Assembly (NCBI RefSeq): GCF_030814475.1
Contig: NZ_JAUSVF010000001.1
Location: 2,191,001-2,255,000 of the forward strand
Direction of reading: 5' to 3'
Length of the DNA stretch: 64,000 bases
From: Pararhizobium capsulatum DSM 1112
GTDB lineage: Bacteria > Pseudomonadota > Alphaproteobacteria > Rhizobiales > Rhizobiaceae
The notes under the pieces are model-generated. The model was not told the DNA's origin. It did no database searches and saw only the letters and a list, made by a program, of their open reading frames with translations. Positions 7,524 through 15,696 of this stretch are shown here, one piece after another (position 1 is the stretch's first letter; every line of letters begins with the position of its first letter). Position numbers and translations under genes: made by a program.

Positions 7524-8009
7524 ATGCCCGTCTTGAAGAACGCTAGGCACGAGGCATTCGCCCAGGCACTTGCCAAGGGCATGACTGCTACGGACGCATA
7601 TCTGGAAGCCGGTTACAAGGGTGACAGGACCGCCGCCTCTAGGTTGTCAACAAATGTCAACATCGCCTCTCGTGTTGACCAAATCAAAAACAGAGTGGCC
7701 GAGAAAGCCGAATGGACAGCCGCTGACAGGCTTTCCGCTCTCAAGACGATATTCGATGGCCACGCAGAGAAAGACGCGCGAGTGGCCATCTCTGCCATTG
7801 CTGAGGCAAACAAGATGCAGGGCAGTTATGCCCCTGCCAAGCGTGAACTGTCTGGACCGGGTGGCGGCGCCATCCCAATCGATCTGACCAACGTGAGTGC
7901 AGATGATCTCGAACGCCTCGAAGCTCTCTTCGGTCCGCTTGCCGGTGGACCCGGCGATGATGATGAGGGCGATACGAGCGGAGAAGGCTCGGAGAGCAGC
8001 GGCTCTTGA
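7524..8009 (+). CDS. Phage terminase small subunit
   Basis: A 161-residue protein with the terminase small-subunit layout. The N-terminal helix-turn-helix 'RHEAFAQALAKGMTATDAYLEAGY' (about 8-31) and a helical oligomerisation part ('RVDQIKNRVAEKAEWTAADRL') are followed by an acidic, Gly/Ser-rich tail ('GDDDEGDTSGEGSESSGS') that would contact the large subunit. It recognises the packaging site on concatemeric phage DNA. The large-subunit reading frame starts inside its 3' end, the usual arrangement. It appears intact, but its partner is not. Confidence 0.85.
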   Translation: MPVLKNARHEAFAQALAKGMTATDAYLEAGYKGDRTAASRLSTNVNIASRVDQIKNRVAEKAEWTAADRLSALKTIFDGHAEKDARVAISAIAEANKMQGSYAPAKRELSGPGGGAIPIDLTNVSADDLERLEALFGPLAGGPGDDDEGDTSGEGSESSGS

Positions 8010-8619
8010 AAGGGAACGGACCGCCAAGGATGCGGAGCGCATACGGGCGCGCTGCCAAACCCTGGCTGGCTTCGTTCGTGAAGCATGGCATGTGGTGGAG
8101 CCGAACTCGACGTTCGTCCACGGTTGGCATCTGGACGCGATCTGTGACCATCTGGAAGCGGTGACCGATGGGCGGATCAACCGCCTGCTGATCAATGTGC
8201 CGCCCGGCACGATGAAATCCCTTCTGACGTCGGTTCTCTGGCCGGCGTGGGAATGGGGACCGATCGGGTGCCCGTCGCTCCGATATCTGACCACGAGCTA
8301 TGCCGAGAAGTACGTCAAGCGCGATAGCCGCCGCATGCGTGACCTCGTGCAGTCCGAATGGTATCGGGCGCTCTGGCCAGAGGTTGAGCTTGTAAGAGCG
8401 GGTGAAAGCTCGTTCGCCAATACCAAGACCGGGTTTCGTGAAGGCGTTCCATTCGCCAGCCTGACCGGTGGCCGTGGTGATCGAGTGATCATCGACGATC
8501 CACACTCGACCGAGACGGCGGAATCAGAAGCTGAACGCACCAATACGTCGCGCATCTTCCGGGAGAGCGTGCCGACCCGACTGAATGACCCGATCAACTC
8601 GGCAATCATCGTCATCATG
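7957..8619 (+). pseudogene. Phage terminase large subunit, N-terminal fragment cut by IS21
   Basis: About 221 codons of the packaging ATPase remain, starting at one of three consecutive ATGs from 7957 inside the small-subunit gene. The Walker A is 'NVPPGTMKS' (residues about 80-88) and the Walker B 'RVIIDDPHS' follows. Reading stops making sense at 'AIIVIM', where the IS left end begins at 8620. The open frame runs 56 bases further into IS sequence. The C-terminal nuclease domain is absent and is not found on the other side of the IS, so DNA packaging by this prophage must be lost. Confidence 0.88.
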
Positions 8620-8649
8620 TGTTGGTTTTCACGCAGAACTGAGCCGGTT
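8620..8649 (+). repeat. IS21 left terminal inverted repeat
   Basis: Thirty bases starting TGTTGGTTTTCACGCAGAAC. They match the inverted right end (11081-11110) at all positions except one A/G difference at base 16. Confidence 0.92.
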
Positions 8650-8733
8650 AGGCGCATAATTTCCATTGAGAATTGAGCCATGTGAACCTTTCCCCCCAAC
8701 GCGGTGAGCGACGGGGGCAACGGAGTGATCCAC

Positions 8734-10254
8734 ATGGGACTTTTAAACATCATCCGCCGGATGGCGCTGCGCGAGAAGCAGTCGATCCGGGAGATCAGTC
8801 GGCGCACGGGGCTGTCACGCAACACGATCGCGAAGTATTTGAGCGCTGGTACGATCGAGCCGACGTTCGCGGTACCGGAGCGACCGAGCAAGCTTGATCC
8901 TTTCGCCGATAAGCTCTCTGGCTGGTTGAAGACCGAGGCCGGGAGGTCGCGCAAGCAGCGCCGAACGCTGAAGCAGCTTCATGCGGACTTGGTGGTTCTC
9001 GGCTTTACCGGCTCCTATGGTCGGGTCGCCGCATTCGCCCGTGACTGGCGGGCTGAGCAGCAGAAAGCGGGCCGCGGCATATTCGTTCCGCTATCCTTTC
9101 GCCCAGGCGAAGCATTCCAATTCGATTGGAGTGAAGATTATGCCGTGGTAGGCGGCGAGCGCACGAAGCTGCAGGTCGCACATATCAAGCTGTCGCACAG
9201 TCGGGCTTTTCTGGTCAGGGCCTACCTGCTGCAAACGCACGAGATGCTGTTCGATGCCCATTGGCACGGCTTCCGTGTGTTCGGCGGCGTACCTGGCCGT
9301 GGCATCTACGATAACATGAAGACGGCGGTCGATCGCGTAGGCCGGGGCAAGGAGCGGCAGGTCAACATCCGCTTCCTGGCGATGACGAACCATTATGTCT
9401 TTGCGCCCGAGTTCTGCAATCCAGCGGCAGGTTGGGAGAAAGGTCAGGTCGAGAAGAACGTCCAGGATGCCCGACCACGCTTGTGGCAACAGATGCCGGA
9501 CTTTCCAGATTTGGCGGCGTTGAATGCCTGGCTGGAACAGCATTGCCAGGACCTATGGAGGGAGACTGCGCATGGCACCTTGTCCGGCACGATCGCGGAT
9601 GTCTGGGCTGATGAGCGGGCAGCATTGATGTCGCTCCCCGCCATGTTTGACGGCTTCGTCGAGCAGAGCAAGCGCGTCTCGCCGACATGCCTGATCACCT
9701 TTGAGCGTAATCGTTACAGCGTGCCAGCATCGTTTGCGAACCGGCCCGTCAGCCTGCGGATTTATCCCGAGCGACTGGTCGTTGCGGCCGAGGGCAATGT
9801 CCTATGCGAGCATGAGCGGGTCATTGAACGCAGCCACGACAAACCGCCGAGGACGATTTATGACTGGCGACATTACCTTGCCGTCATCCAGCGCAAACCC
9901 GGTGCCCTGCGCAATGGTGCGCCCTTCCTGGAATTGCCGTTGGCCTTTCGACAACTGCAAGACCAGATGCTTCGCCGCCCCGGCGGTGATCGTGAGATGG
10001 CGGACATACTCGCTCTTGTCCTTCATCACGACGAACAGGTCGTCCTCAGGGCTGTGGAACTGGCTTTGGATGCGGGGGTGGCGACCAAGACGCATGTGCT
10101 GAACCTGCTGCATCGGCTGATCGACGGCAAGACAATCGATGGTCCCGACATCGATACGCCACAGGCGCTGACCTTGCTGCGTGAACCCAAGGCCAACGTC
10201 GAACGCTATGATGGCCTACGCGCCCGGATCGCAGGAGGTCGCCATGCGTCATGA
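8734..10254 (+). CDS. istA: IS21-family transposase IstA
   Basis: A 506-residue integrase-type transposase. The N-terminal helix-turn-helix '[20 protein letters not shown]' binds the IS ends. The DDE/D catalytic core begins at '[10 protein letters not shown]', where the first Asp lies, and continues through '[11 protein letters not shown]' (second Asp) to a Glu in '[12 protein letters not shown]'. The IstA-type C-terminal beta domain ('[10 protein letters not shown]') follows. The start at the ATG at 8734 gives the family's usual N-terminus; a GTG 30 bases upstream is in frame but less likely. It works with the ATPase IstB encoded next door. Confidence 0.95.
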   Translation: MGLLNIIRRMALREKQSIREISRRTGLSRNTIAKYLSAGTIEPTFAVPERPSKLDPFADKLSGWLKTEAGRSRKQRRTLKQLHADLVVLGFTGSYGRVAAFARDWRAEQQKAGRGIFVPLSFRPGEAFQFDWSEDYAVVGGERTKLQVAHIKLSHSRAFLVRAYLLQTHEMLFDAHWHGFRVFGGVPGRGIYDNMKTAVDRVGRGKERQVNIRFLAMTNHYVFAPEFCNPAAGWEKGQVEKNVQDARPRLWQQMPDFPDLAALNAWLEQHCQDLWRETAHGTLSGTIADVWADERAALMSLPAMFDGFVEQSKRVSPTCLITFERNRYSVPASFANRPVSLRIYPERLVVAAEGNVLCEHERVIERSHDKPPRTIYDWRHYLAVIQRKPGALRNGAPFLELPLAFRQLQDQMLRRPGGDREMADILALVLHHDEQVVLRAVELALDAGVATKTHVLNLLHRLIDGKTIDGPDIDTPQALTLLREPKANVERYDGLRARIAGGRHAS

Positions 10255-11038
10255 TCCTGCCAGTGCCGCCGTCGTCATCATGCTGCGTAGCCTGAAGATG
10301 TATGGCATGGCCCAAGCCGTCACAGACCTGATCGAGCAAGGGGCTCCTGCCTTTGATGCGGCCGTGCCCATCCTGTCACAGTTGCTGAAGGCCGAGATGG
10401 CCGAGCGCGAGGTCCGCTCCATCGCCTATCACATGAAGGCCGCTCGCTTTCCTGCGTACAAAGACATCTCCGGCTTCGACTTCGCTGACAGCGAAATCAA
10501 CGAGGCTACCGTGCGCCAACTGCACCGATGCGAGTTTATGGATGGGGCGCAGAACGTTGTCCTAATCGGTGGCCCTGGCACTGGAAAAACGCATGTCGCG
10601 ACCGCTCTTGGAATCCAAGCCATCGAGCATCATCGCCGAAAGGTCCGCTTCTTCTCGACCATCGAACTGGTCAATGCTCTCGAGCAGGAGAAGGCCAAGG
10701 GCAAGGCGGGCCAGATCGCGGAGACCTTGGTGCGCCTCGATCTGCTCATCCTAGACGAGTTGGGATACCTGCCGTTCAGCGCCTCAGGCGGCGCACTACT
10801 CTTCCACCTTCTGAGCAAGCTCTACGAGCGCACCAGCGTCATCATCACAACCAATCTCAGCTTCAGCGAGTGGGCAACCGTCTTCGGCGACGCCAAGATG
10901 ACGACCGCTCTGCTCGATCGTCTGACCCACCGTTGTCATATCCTGGAAACTGGAAATGACAGCTTCCGCTTCAAAGCCAGCTCGGCCGCCGCAGCCCAGA
11001 AGAAAGGAGAAAAAGCCAATCTCTTGACCAAACCCTGA
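10244..11038 (+). CDS. istB: IS21-family helper ATPase IstB
   Basis: A 264-residue DnaC-like AAA+ protein. The start at 10244 has GGAGG six bases upstream and overlaps the istA stop. Walker A is 'GGPGTGKTH' (about residues 108-116), Walker B 'LLILDELGY' (about 170), and sensor 1 '[13 protein letters not shown]' (about 203). A basic C-terminus follows 'RCHILE'. IstB assembles on target DNA and recruits IstA. Full length and undamaged. Confidence 0.95.
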   Translation: MRHDPASAAVVIMLRSLKMYGMAQAVTDLIEQGAPAFDAAVPILSQLLKAEMAEREVRSIAYHMKAARFPAYKDISGFDFADSEINEATVRQLHRCEFMDGAQNVVLIGGPGTGKTHVATALGIQAIEHHRRKVRFFSTIELVNALEQEKAKGKAGQIAETLVRLDLLILDELGYLPFSASGGALLFHLLSKLYERTSVIITTNLSFSEWATVFGDAKMTTALLDRLTHRCHILETGNDSFRFKASSAAAAQKKGEKANLLTKP

Positions 11039-11080
11039 TCAGAAAACCATACTTAGAGGTGGCTCACTTCTCGGTGGAAA

Positions 11081-11110
11081 AACCGGCTCAGTTCCGCGTG
11101 AAAACCAACA
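11081..11110 (-). repeat. IS21 right terminal inverted repeat
   Basis: Thirty bases ending GTGAAAACCAACA, the inverted match of the left end with one mismatch. The following bases CCCTGCC do not repeat the left flank. Confidence 0.92.
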
Positions 11111-11453
11111 CCCTGCCGTTCTGCTCAGCCCACCGGATTTGGCGCTTTGGCTTGATTTTCAAAACCCCTTTCTTCGTGCTGATCTTGATCCAAGACATTC
11201 GAGTGCTCCCGCGAATGGGTTCCCCAGAGTTATATACTCAATCCTCTCGCATTGTAACCGAGTGGGTCACTCCCACCTTCATCCTCTTTGGGAAAAGGTA
11301 TTCCCCGAGATCCTGCAGCGCATCTAAGGGCCCAGAGAGCCGGAACTGCGTCTCCCTGTTCGGCGGCATCGGGCGGCACATGTTTCGGCATCATCAGAGG
11401 TAGTTAATATAGCAGCGGCGCGCCGGAGGGCCTCCTCGCCGGTAATCTCGGCG
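11111..11453. other. Region right of the IS, no supported gene
   Basis: About 340 bp in which two rightward frames stay open (ending at 11327 and 11403). They lack ribosome-binding sites, and the second only continues out of the IS end. Neither translation resembles a terminase, portal or any protein I know. It is probably a remnant joined to the IS by deletion. A leftward frame ending at 11324 overlaps the next gene and has no clear start. Confidence 0.5.
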
Positions 11454-11675
11454 TCACAGGTGCAAACTCCACCTTGGTTGCCGCTTAAGCCCACCCATCG
11501 TCCCGGCGGGAAGATCCCCAAGACGTTCGAGACATGCTTCGTATTCCAGCCACTCCTCACGGAGCGCGACTATGGCTTCGGCAACCTGTCGCGATGGCTC
11601 TGCCTGGTACAGCGCTTCAAGGTCATCGCTGATCAGTTGTAGATGGAACGTCAAAGCTTCGACATCCGCGTCCAC
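11454..11675 (-). CDS. Small hypothetical protein, GTG start
   Basis: A 73-residue helical acidic protein. The start is taken as GTG at 11675 because GGGAGGA lies at the right distance; the upstream ATG at 11702 has no site. The sequence 'DVEALTFHLQLISDDLEALYQAEPSRQVAEAIVALREEWLEYEACLERL' predicts two long helices, possibly a coiled-coil hairpin. No family is recognised. It resembles the other leftward mini-genes left of the IS, so this flank is still prophage-like. Confidence 0.55.
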   Translation of the reverse strand: MDADVEALTFHLQLISDDLEALYQAEPSRQVAEAIVALREEWLEYEACLERLGDLPAGTMGGLKRQPRWSLHL

Positions 11676-11806
11676 TGTTCGTCCTCCCGAGGTTAACCCC
11701 AAAGCAGATTTTAACGCCGGGCCGTGAAAGTCGGTAGTTGACCGTTTGGATGGTGTAGTCTCGGAAAAGCGAGCACTGGCGGCCTCTAGTAAGTCATTCT
11801 CATGAA

Positions 11807-12001
11807 CTACCTGACCGGGGGAGAGTCATGTCGAACGCGCTTACGCTTCCTTTCTACAGGGCCTTGATCATCTCTGCGCGACAAGTAAATCTTGTCCTCA
11901 GGCTTTACCGGCCAGCTAGCAAAGACAAAGCCACCAATCAGAAAAACTCCCACGGCAAGAGAGCTCCAGAGTAAGTAAAGTTGCCCGGCATCACTTTCCA
12001 T
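11807..12001 (-). CDS. Small single-pass membrane protein
   Basis: A 64-residue protein. The start at 12001 follows AAAGGAA. One membrane segment ('LYLLWSSLAVGVFLIGGFVFASW', about 9-31) is followed by a highly basic tail ('RRDDQGPVERKRKRVRHD'), placing the tail in the cytoplasm and the N-terminus outside. No family is recognised. The DNA just upstream is A/T-rich (12001-12060) and may hold its promoter. Confidence 0.5.
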   Translation of the reverse strand: MESDAGQLYLLWSSLAVGVFLIGGFVFASWPVKPEDKIYLSRRDDQGPVERKRKRVRHDSPPVR

Positions 12002-12143
12002 TTGAAATTCCTTTAGTTTATTCGATTTATAAAACTTTAAACCCTTTTTAGGGTATTCGCTTTCCATTCGCAATTTTTCAAGCGGGTATGGCTAACGGCC
12101 TCGGTGAGTGGGCTTAGATTGCTCACGCGCCAGGGGCTGGCCT

Positions 12144-12377
12144 TTACGCACCAGGATCATCAACTTTCGTCCAAGTCAGCGACCACTCATCATCGCCGCC
12201 ATGGTTGTGCATATAACTCCCGTGTTCGGCACTCTCCGTTTCCATCGTGATCCAATCCGGCGGTGCTACGCCCGGTAGCTCCAGCACGCGCAAGACGTCG
12301 TGCATATCCTCGATCGTGGTGACCTTCTTAATGGTCTGTCGGCCCTTTGCTTCGATAGTCCAGGCGTAGTGGGTCAT
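12144..12377 (-). CDS. Small hypothetical protein
   Basis: A 77-residue protein behind GGGAGGA at optimal spacing. It is a compact alpha/beta sequence ending in a strand pair ('EWSLTWTKVDD') after a His/Gly-rich turn ('HGSYMHNHGGDD'). No family is recognised. It lies between the prophage remnant and the repair island with the same orientation as both. Confidence 0.55.
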   Translation of the reverse strand: MTHYAWTIEAKGRQTIKKVTTIEDMHDVLRVLELPGVAPPDWITMETESAEHGSYMHNHGGDDEWSLTWTKVDDPGA

Positions 12378-12488
12378 GTTCGGTCCTCCCGTTCCTATCC
12401 CCCAAATGGGGTACGCGGGAATCAGTTCCTTGTGGTATTGATTCGATCGTTGATGCAGCGGACCTGAACCATCTCACTGCGTGCAAGC

Positions 12489-12731
12489 TCAGTGGGGTGG
12501 TTTCTCTATCCCAAGCCTTGCAGCAATGCTCGCGGCTTCCCTTTGTTCCGGCGTCTCGTTCTTATGGGGATAATGCTCCCAGCACCACCAGCGGGCCTCG
12601 ACGTGCTTGCTCGCCGCGAACCCGGCCAATCCCCATTTCTCGCATCCACCGATGCAGCATTTCGGCGCGTAGTGCACATTTGCGTTCGCGATCGAGTGAC
12701 CGCTATCCCCGCCGTTGCCAATGCTGCTCAT
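12489..12731 (-). CDS. Small Cys-rich hypothetical protein, possible zinc binder
   Basis: An 80-residue protein starting at 12731, behind AGGAAAGGA. It overlaps the 3' end of imuA by 29 bp, so it is downstream in the same transcript. It holds 'KCCIGGCEKWG' and 'RWWCWEHYPHK', four Cys/His positions spaced as in small zinc-stabilised phage proteins. Placement in the imuA transcript implies SOS co-expression, but the position normally occupied by imuB holds this unrelated gene. Confidence 0.6.
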   Translation of the reverse strand: MSSIGNGGDSGHSIANANVHYAPKCCIGGCEKWGLAGFAASKHVEARWWCWEHYPHKNETPEQREAASIAARLGIEKPPH

Positions 12732-13494
12732 CGTCAGTCCTTTCCTGGCGCACCGCGCTCATATGGCCTTCGGCGTCGCATGCGTTCACTTCAATATCGA
12801 AATTCTCCCCGGCTCGCTGCCTGATGAGTTCAAGCAGCCATCGTGGGCGGCCGACGCCTTCAACGGGTAGGGGTTCGGACGGCATGCCGCTCACTCTCCA
12901 GCGTGTCGAGGCAGCCGTAGGGTGACCGAAGTCGGTTGCTTCAGCCTGACGACGCCATCGGCGTACAATGAGCCCGAGGGTACCGGTCTTCTCTGCCGCG
13001 AGGTGAAAGCGTCTGGACAGATCCGCAGGCAAACGAACAAGCTCGGCCACGACCGCGCCCATCCCTCCATATCTCAGACATTCCTCGAAACTTTCCCCGA
13101 TCGCAGTCTCATCGTTGCTCTCGACGAAGATGATGCGGTTTGGATTTAACCCGACCTGCGCCAGACCGGGCGCATAAAGGTCAGTCCGAGACAGACACCA
13201 AAAGACCGGTCCTTGTGTCCTGGCCGCAATGCCGGCTGCAAAGAGTGCGGATACCGCGCCTGCGACGGCACCCTGCCCGCCACCGCCGATCTCATGGATG
13301 GCGCCAAAGCTCAGTCCGCCATTTGGCAGGCGGCGGTCTATTTCGGGGACGCCGAACGCCAGCGTCTTGCGCACGCGCCTTGTCGAGCCGTCGATCCTGT
13401 CGATGGCTTCCCGTAATTCGGCAATAGTTTGTGCGTTCGCGCGCGATGGCACGTTGCGTATCCTGTGGATAGAGAGTGGATAACGCCGGCGCAT
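12703..13494 (-). CDS. imuA: ImuA, RecA-like mutagenesis accessory protein (orphan)
   Basis: A 263-residue ImuA-type protein. It carries 'AELREAIDRIDG', 'AFGVPEIDRRLPNGGLSFGAIHEI' and 'GPVFWCLSRTDLYAPGLAQVGL', diverged RecA-like core blocks with a degenerate P-loop (GGGGQGAVAG). In alphaproteobacteria imuA heads the SOS cassette imuA-imuB-dnaE2 for error-prone translesion synthesis. Here imuB and dnaE2 are absent downstream; a small Cys-rich gene takes their place. A perfect LexA box (13506-13520) lies 12-26 bp upstream of the start. The neighbour upstream on the same strand is a LigD-type ligase. Either it works with imuB-dnaE2 elsewhere, or it serves another repair role. Confidence 0.85.
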   Translation of the reverse strand: MRRRYPLSIHRIRNVPSRANAQTIAELREAIDRIDGSTRRVRKTLAFGVPEIDRRLPNGGLSFGAIHEIGGGGQGAVAGAVSALFAAGIAARTQGPVFWCLSRTDLYAPGLAQVGLNPNRIIFVESNDETAIGESFEECLRYGGMGAVVAELVRLPADLSRRFHLAAEKTGTLGLIVRRWRRQAEATDFGHPTAASTRWRVSGMPSEPLPVEGVGRPRWLLELIRQRAGENFDIEVNACDAEGHMSAVRQERTDDEQHWQRRG

Positions 13495-13505
13495 GCATGG
13501 CGTTT

Positions 13506-13520
13506 GTTCTAATTATGTTC
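13506..13520 (-). promoter_or_regulatory. LexA (SOS) box of imuA
   Basis: GTTC-TAATTAT-GTTC, an exact match to the alphaproteobacterial LexA operator (two GTTC half-sites with 7-bp spacing). It is centred 19 bp before the imuA start and sits between ligD and imuA. It predicts DNA-damage induction of imuA and the small gene behind it. Confidence 0.85.
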
Positions 13521-13535
13521 TCGCCTGAGGAAGAG

Positions 13536-14579
13536 TCAAGCTTCGTCCGTCAGCTTGTAGATATCCGCGTTGTCCTGACGCTCTCTGAGCCCTTTGTATG
13601 AGGCGTGCCTTAGCTTGCCATCGTCGGTCCACGCTCGATATTCGATCTCAGCGATGAGTGTAGGGCTGACAAGGACGACGTTTTTACCCGGTACCTTTAC
13701 CTCAGGGGATTTCGTCTTCAGCCTGTCCAGCGTGGCCCGAAGCTCCTGCGCTTCTTTGTGTTTGAAGCCCGTTCCCACACTGCCTACATACCGGTAGCCG
13801 GTTTTATATCGTGCGCCGAGGAGGAGGCTGCCGACGGCGCCCGGAACGGAGGTTGACGGTTCGTATCCGACCACCACGAAACTGTCGCTTTGGATGCACT
13901 TGATCTTTAGCCAGTCGCCCAAGCGTCCAGAGCGATACGGCCTGTCACGATGCTTCGCGATGATGCCCTCAAGTCCGAGGGAACATGCCTGTGCAAGTAG
14001 CACATCAGGGTCGGCATCGATCTCCTCCGACAATCTGACAGGTCCGACTTTTTCGGTCACGACGTCTTCCAGGAGGTGACGGCGGGAACCGTACTCGACA
14101 TGCGTCAGGCCGTGACCGTTGAGATATAGCAGATCAAAGGCATAGAAGATGGCTTCGTTTGACTTTAACTTTCCCCCGCGACCACCCAGTGATTTTTGCA
14201 AAGCGCCGAAATCGGAGCGGCCTTGCTCATCGAGGACGACGGCCTCGCCATCCAAGATCATGGTTGTCGGCCCCATGGCGGCTGCCGCTGCGGCGATGGC
14301 CGGAAATCGGTGGGTCCAATCGTGGCCGCCACGCGTGAGGATGCGAACGCCGCTCGGTTCTATGTGCACCGCAAGCCGGTAGCCGTCCCATTTAATTTCA
14401 TAAGACCACTCAGCGCCGATGGGCGGCTTTGATTTCAGCAGTGCCAGGCAAGGTTCGATGCGGCTTGGCATCGGGTCGAACAGCAGTTCCGGTTGTTTTG
14501 GATCGCGCTTGCGCACACGCCGGCTTTGTCGCGGCGCATGGTCGTCTATCAGCAACTGCTTTGTAGGGCGCTTGGTCAT
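13536..14579 (-). CDS. ligD: ATP-dependent DNA ligase, stand-alone LigD ligase domain
   Basis: A 347-residue ligase with the adenylation lysine in motif I 'EIKWDGYR' (K63), motif III 'AIFYAFDLLYLNG', motif IV 'LEGIIAKH' and motif V 'GDWLKIKC'. An OB-fold follows from about residue 235. Full LigD proteins also carry polymerase and phosphoesterase domains; both are missing here, as in some rhizobial paralogues. With two Ku genes 1.1 kb away it should seal ends in non-homologous end joining. It is transcribed leftward, away from Ku, so the two are separate transcription units. The basic N-terminus (about 1-30) is typical of ligase-only forms. Confidence 0.9.
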   Translation of the reverse strand: MTKRPTKQLLIDDHAPRQSRRVRKRDPKQPELLFDPMPSRIEPCLALLKSKPPIGAEWSYEIKWDGYRLAVHIEPSGVRILTRGGHDWTHRFPAIAAAAAAMGPTTMILDGEAVVLDEQGRSDFGALQKSLGGRGGKLKSNEAIFYAFDLLYLNGHGLTHVEYGSRRHLLEDVVTEKVGPVRLSEEIDADPDVLLAQACSLGLEGIIAKHRDRPYRSGRLGDWLKIKCIQSDSFVVVGYEPSTSVPGAVGSLLLGARYKTGYRYVGSVGTGFKHKEAQELRATLDRLKTKSPEVKVPGKNVVLVSPTLIAEIEYRAWTDDGKLRHASYKGLRERQDNADIYKLTDEA

Positions 14580-14981
14580 GCGCCTATTGCAGCATTAAAG
14601 CATTAACGACTGCTGATCGCTCAGCAATGGGAAATCCTCACGCGGCTTCGCACGTATTTCGGAACTATTGAATGTATCGGTAGTTGGTCAGATACCGAAA
14701 TCCATTGGGTTTCGGTGTAACTATGACCAAATACTTTAGGCCCGCTGGTGCAAGTAGCGCCAGCGGGCTGGTGCTCAATGAAGTCGCCGTCGCAACCTTT
14801 AAACGAGTAGATTGATACTGCAAGTGAGGGGCCAGTATTCCTCACTCAACGAAGTCGTTTGATCATCTCGTTTACCTCATCGTTGTCGTCCGCTCCGAGC
14901 ATGAGATTGTCGGCCACTTCGATTACCGCCGCCAAAACCTCCTCAACCGTCCAGCCCGATAGGGAGGCGTCCGCGAATGAG
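14580..14981. other. Intergenic region between ligD and small genes
   Basis: About 400 bp with no supported gene. It holds the leftward hairpin at 14741-14767. A start-less leftward frame ending at 14846 reads like a protein ('TVEEVLAAVIEVADNLMLGADD') and may be the 3' end of a broken small gene; no start codon or ribosome-binding site precedes it. Confidence 0.45.
14741..14767 (-). terminator. Hairpin, probable leftward terminator
   Basis: CCCGCTGG (14741-14748) and CCAGCGGG (14760-14767) form a perfect 8-bp stem. Read leftward, it is followed by CCTAAAGTATTTG, a weak U-tract. It would end the transcript of the two small genes at 14982-15526. Confidence 0.45.
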
Positions 14982-15200
14982 TTAGTGAGACAAACCCACC
15001 CGCTGTTGGATCGCTTCAGCGAGGGCGGCGCGTCTCCATTCCGGCAGCTTTAGGATGAAGGTATCCATATCACGTCCAAAGTTGGTCCAGGCTTTATCAC
15101 CCGCTTCGCCAGGATCGATCACGCCGGCCGCCTCAAGATCGGTCCTGTCCATGTTCACGCGAGCGAGTGAGATTTGGAGCAGATCCGTACCAGTGATCAT
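14982..15200 (-). CDS. Small hypothetical protein
   Basis: A 72-residue protein whose ATG overlaps the stop of the gene before it (ATGA), indicating coupled translation. The sequence 'EWRRAALAEAIQQRVGLSH' gives a helical C-terminus; there is no membrane segment or Cys. I do not recognise the family. The pair at 14982-15526 lies between ligD and the Ku promoter, divergent from Ku. Confidence 0.55.
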   Translation of the reverse strand: MITGTDLLQISLARVNMDRTDLEAAGVIDPGEAGDKAWTNFGRDMDTFILKLPEWRRAALAEAIQQRVGLSH

Positions 15201-15526
15201 CGGCTTAGCCCCTGTTGGCTCACATTCAACGTCCCATGGCTTGACTGTCGCGGCGTCAAGTCTTCCTCATCTGCTTCCTCTTGCACGACGAGCGCGTGGT
15301 AACAGGACTCGATGTCCTGGGCGATGCCATCCGCGTCGTAGAGGTAGCCGTCCGTTCCGCCGTCAGTCTCGATGATCTCGGCGAACGAGTTCATTACCAC
15401 TCGACCGAGGCGCTGTAGGGCATCTCGATGGCGATCAGCCCCTTTCCTCGTGAATTCACGATTGGCCTCGTCCAGTGCTTGGCGAATGGCCTGAAATGAT
15501 CCGTCGATATGGAGTTGCGCATTCAT
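15197..15526 (-). CDS. Small hypothetical protein
   Basis: A 109-residue protein behind AGGAGAG, first of a two-gene leftward unit. It is helical and acidic ('QAIRQALDEANREFTRKGADRHRDALQRLGRVVMNSFAEIIETDGG'). No domain is recognised. It is transcribed divergently from the two Ku genes with 170 bp between the starts. Confidence 0.55.
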   Translation of the reverse strand: MNAQLHIDGSFQAIRQALDEANREFTRKGADRHRDALQRLGRVVMNSFAEIIETDGGTDGYLYDADGIAQDIESCYHALVVQEEADEEDLTPRQSSHGTLNVSQQGLSR

Positions 15527-15643
15527 TGCACTGCTCTCCTGTCATGGATTACTGAAACAGACTCCCGTAACGCAATACCCGTGGATAGGTTCATCCTACT
15601 ATAGACAGTCGACTAAATGCCACAATTGATTCGCGTATTAGCG

Positions 15644-15668
15644 GGAACAAACGTAATCTGCCGCCGTT
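15644..15668 (+). promoter_or_regulatory. EcfG/RpoE2-type general stress promoter of the Ku operon
   Basis: GGAAC (15644-15648), a 16-bp spacer and CGTT (15665-15668) form a perfect match to the alphaproteobacterial general stress sigma factor consensus GGAAC-N16/17-CGTT. The -10 element ends 28 bp before the first Ku start codon. This also argues against the in-frame TTG at 15667 as a start. Confidence 0.85.
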
Positions 15669-15696
15669 GAAGCCGGGTTCATCGGGAGAAATCAAC

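Larger units (their letters stand above)
8620..11110 (+). mobile_element. Complete IS21-family insertion sequence
   Basis: A 2491-bp element bounded by 30-bp terminal inverted repeats that begin TGTTGGTTTTCACGC and match at 29 of 30 positions. It carries istA and istB overlapping by 11 bp, the standard IS21 order. Both genes are intact, so the element may be active. The flanks do not show a target duplication (left ...ATCATG, right CCCTGC...). The right flank does not continue the interrupted terminase gene. IS21 elements normally leave 4-8 bp duplications, so a deletion or recombination between two copies is the likely explanation. Confidence 0.93.

Noticed and set aside
11059..11403. Rightward open frame crossing the IS right end
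   Set aside because: It starts inside the IS without a ribosome-binding site, and the part beyond the IS matches nothing.
11324..11560. Leftward open frame overlapping the gene at 11454-11675
   Set aside because: It has no ribosome-binding site and the overlapping GTG-started frame has a good one; its end might still be a remnant.
14846..14990. Leftward protein-like frame without start
   Set aside because: The translation looks plausible but no start codon or ribosome-binding site precedes it. It is noted as a possible fragment only.
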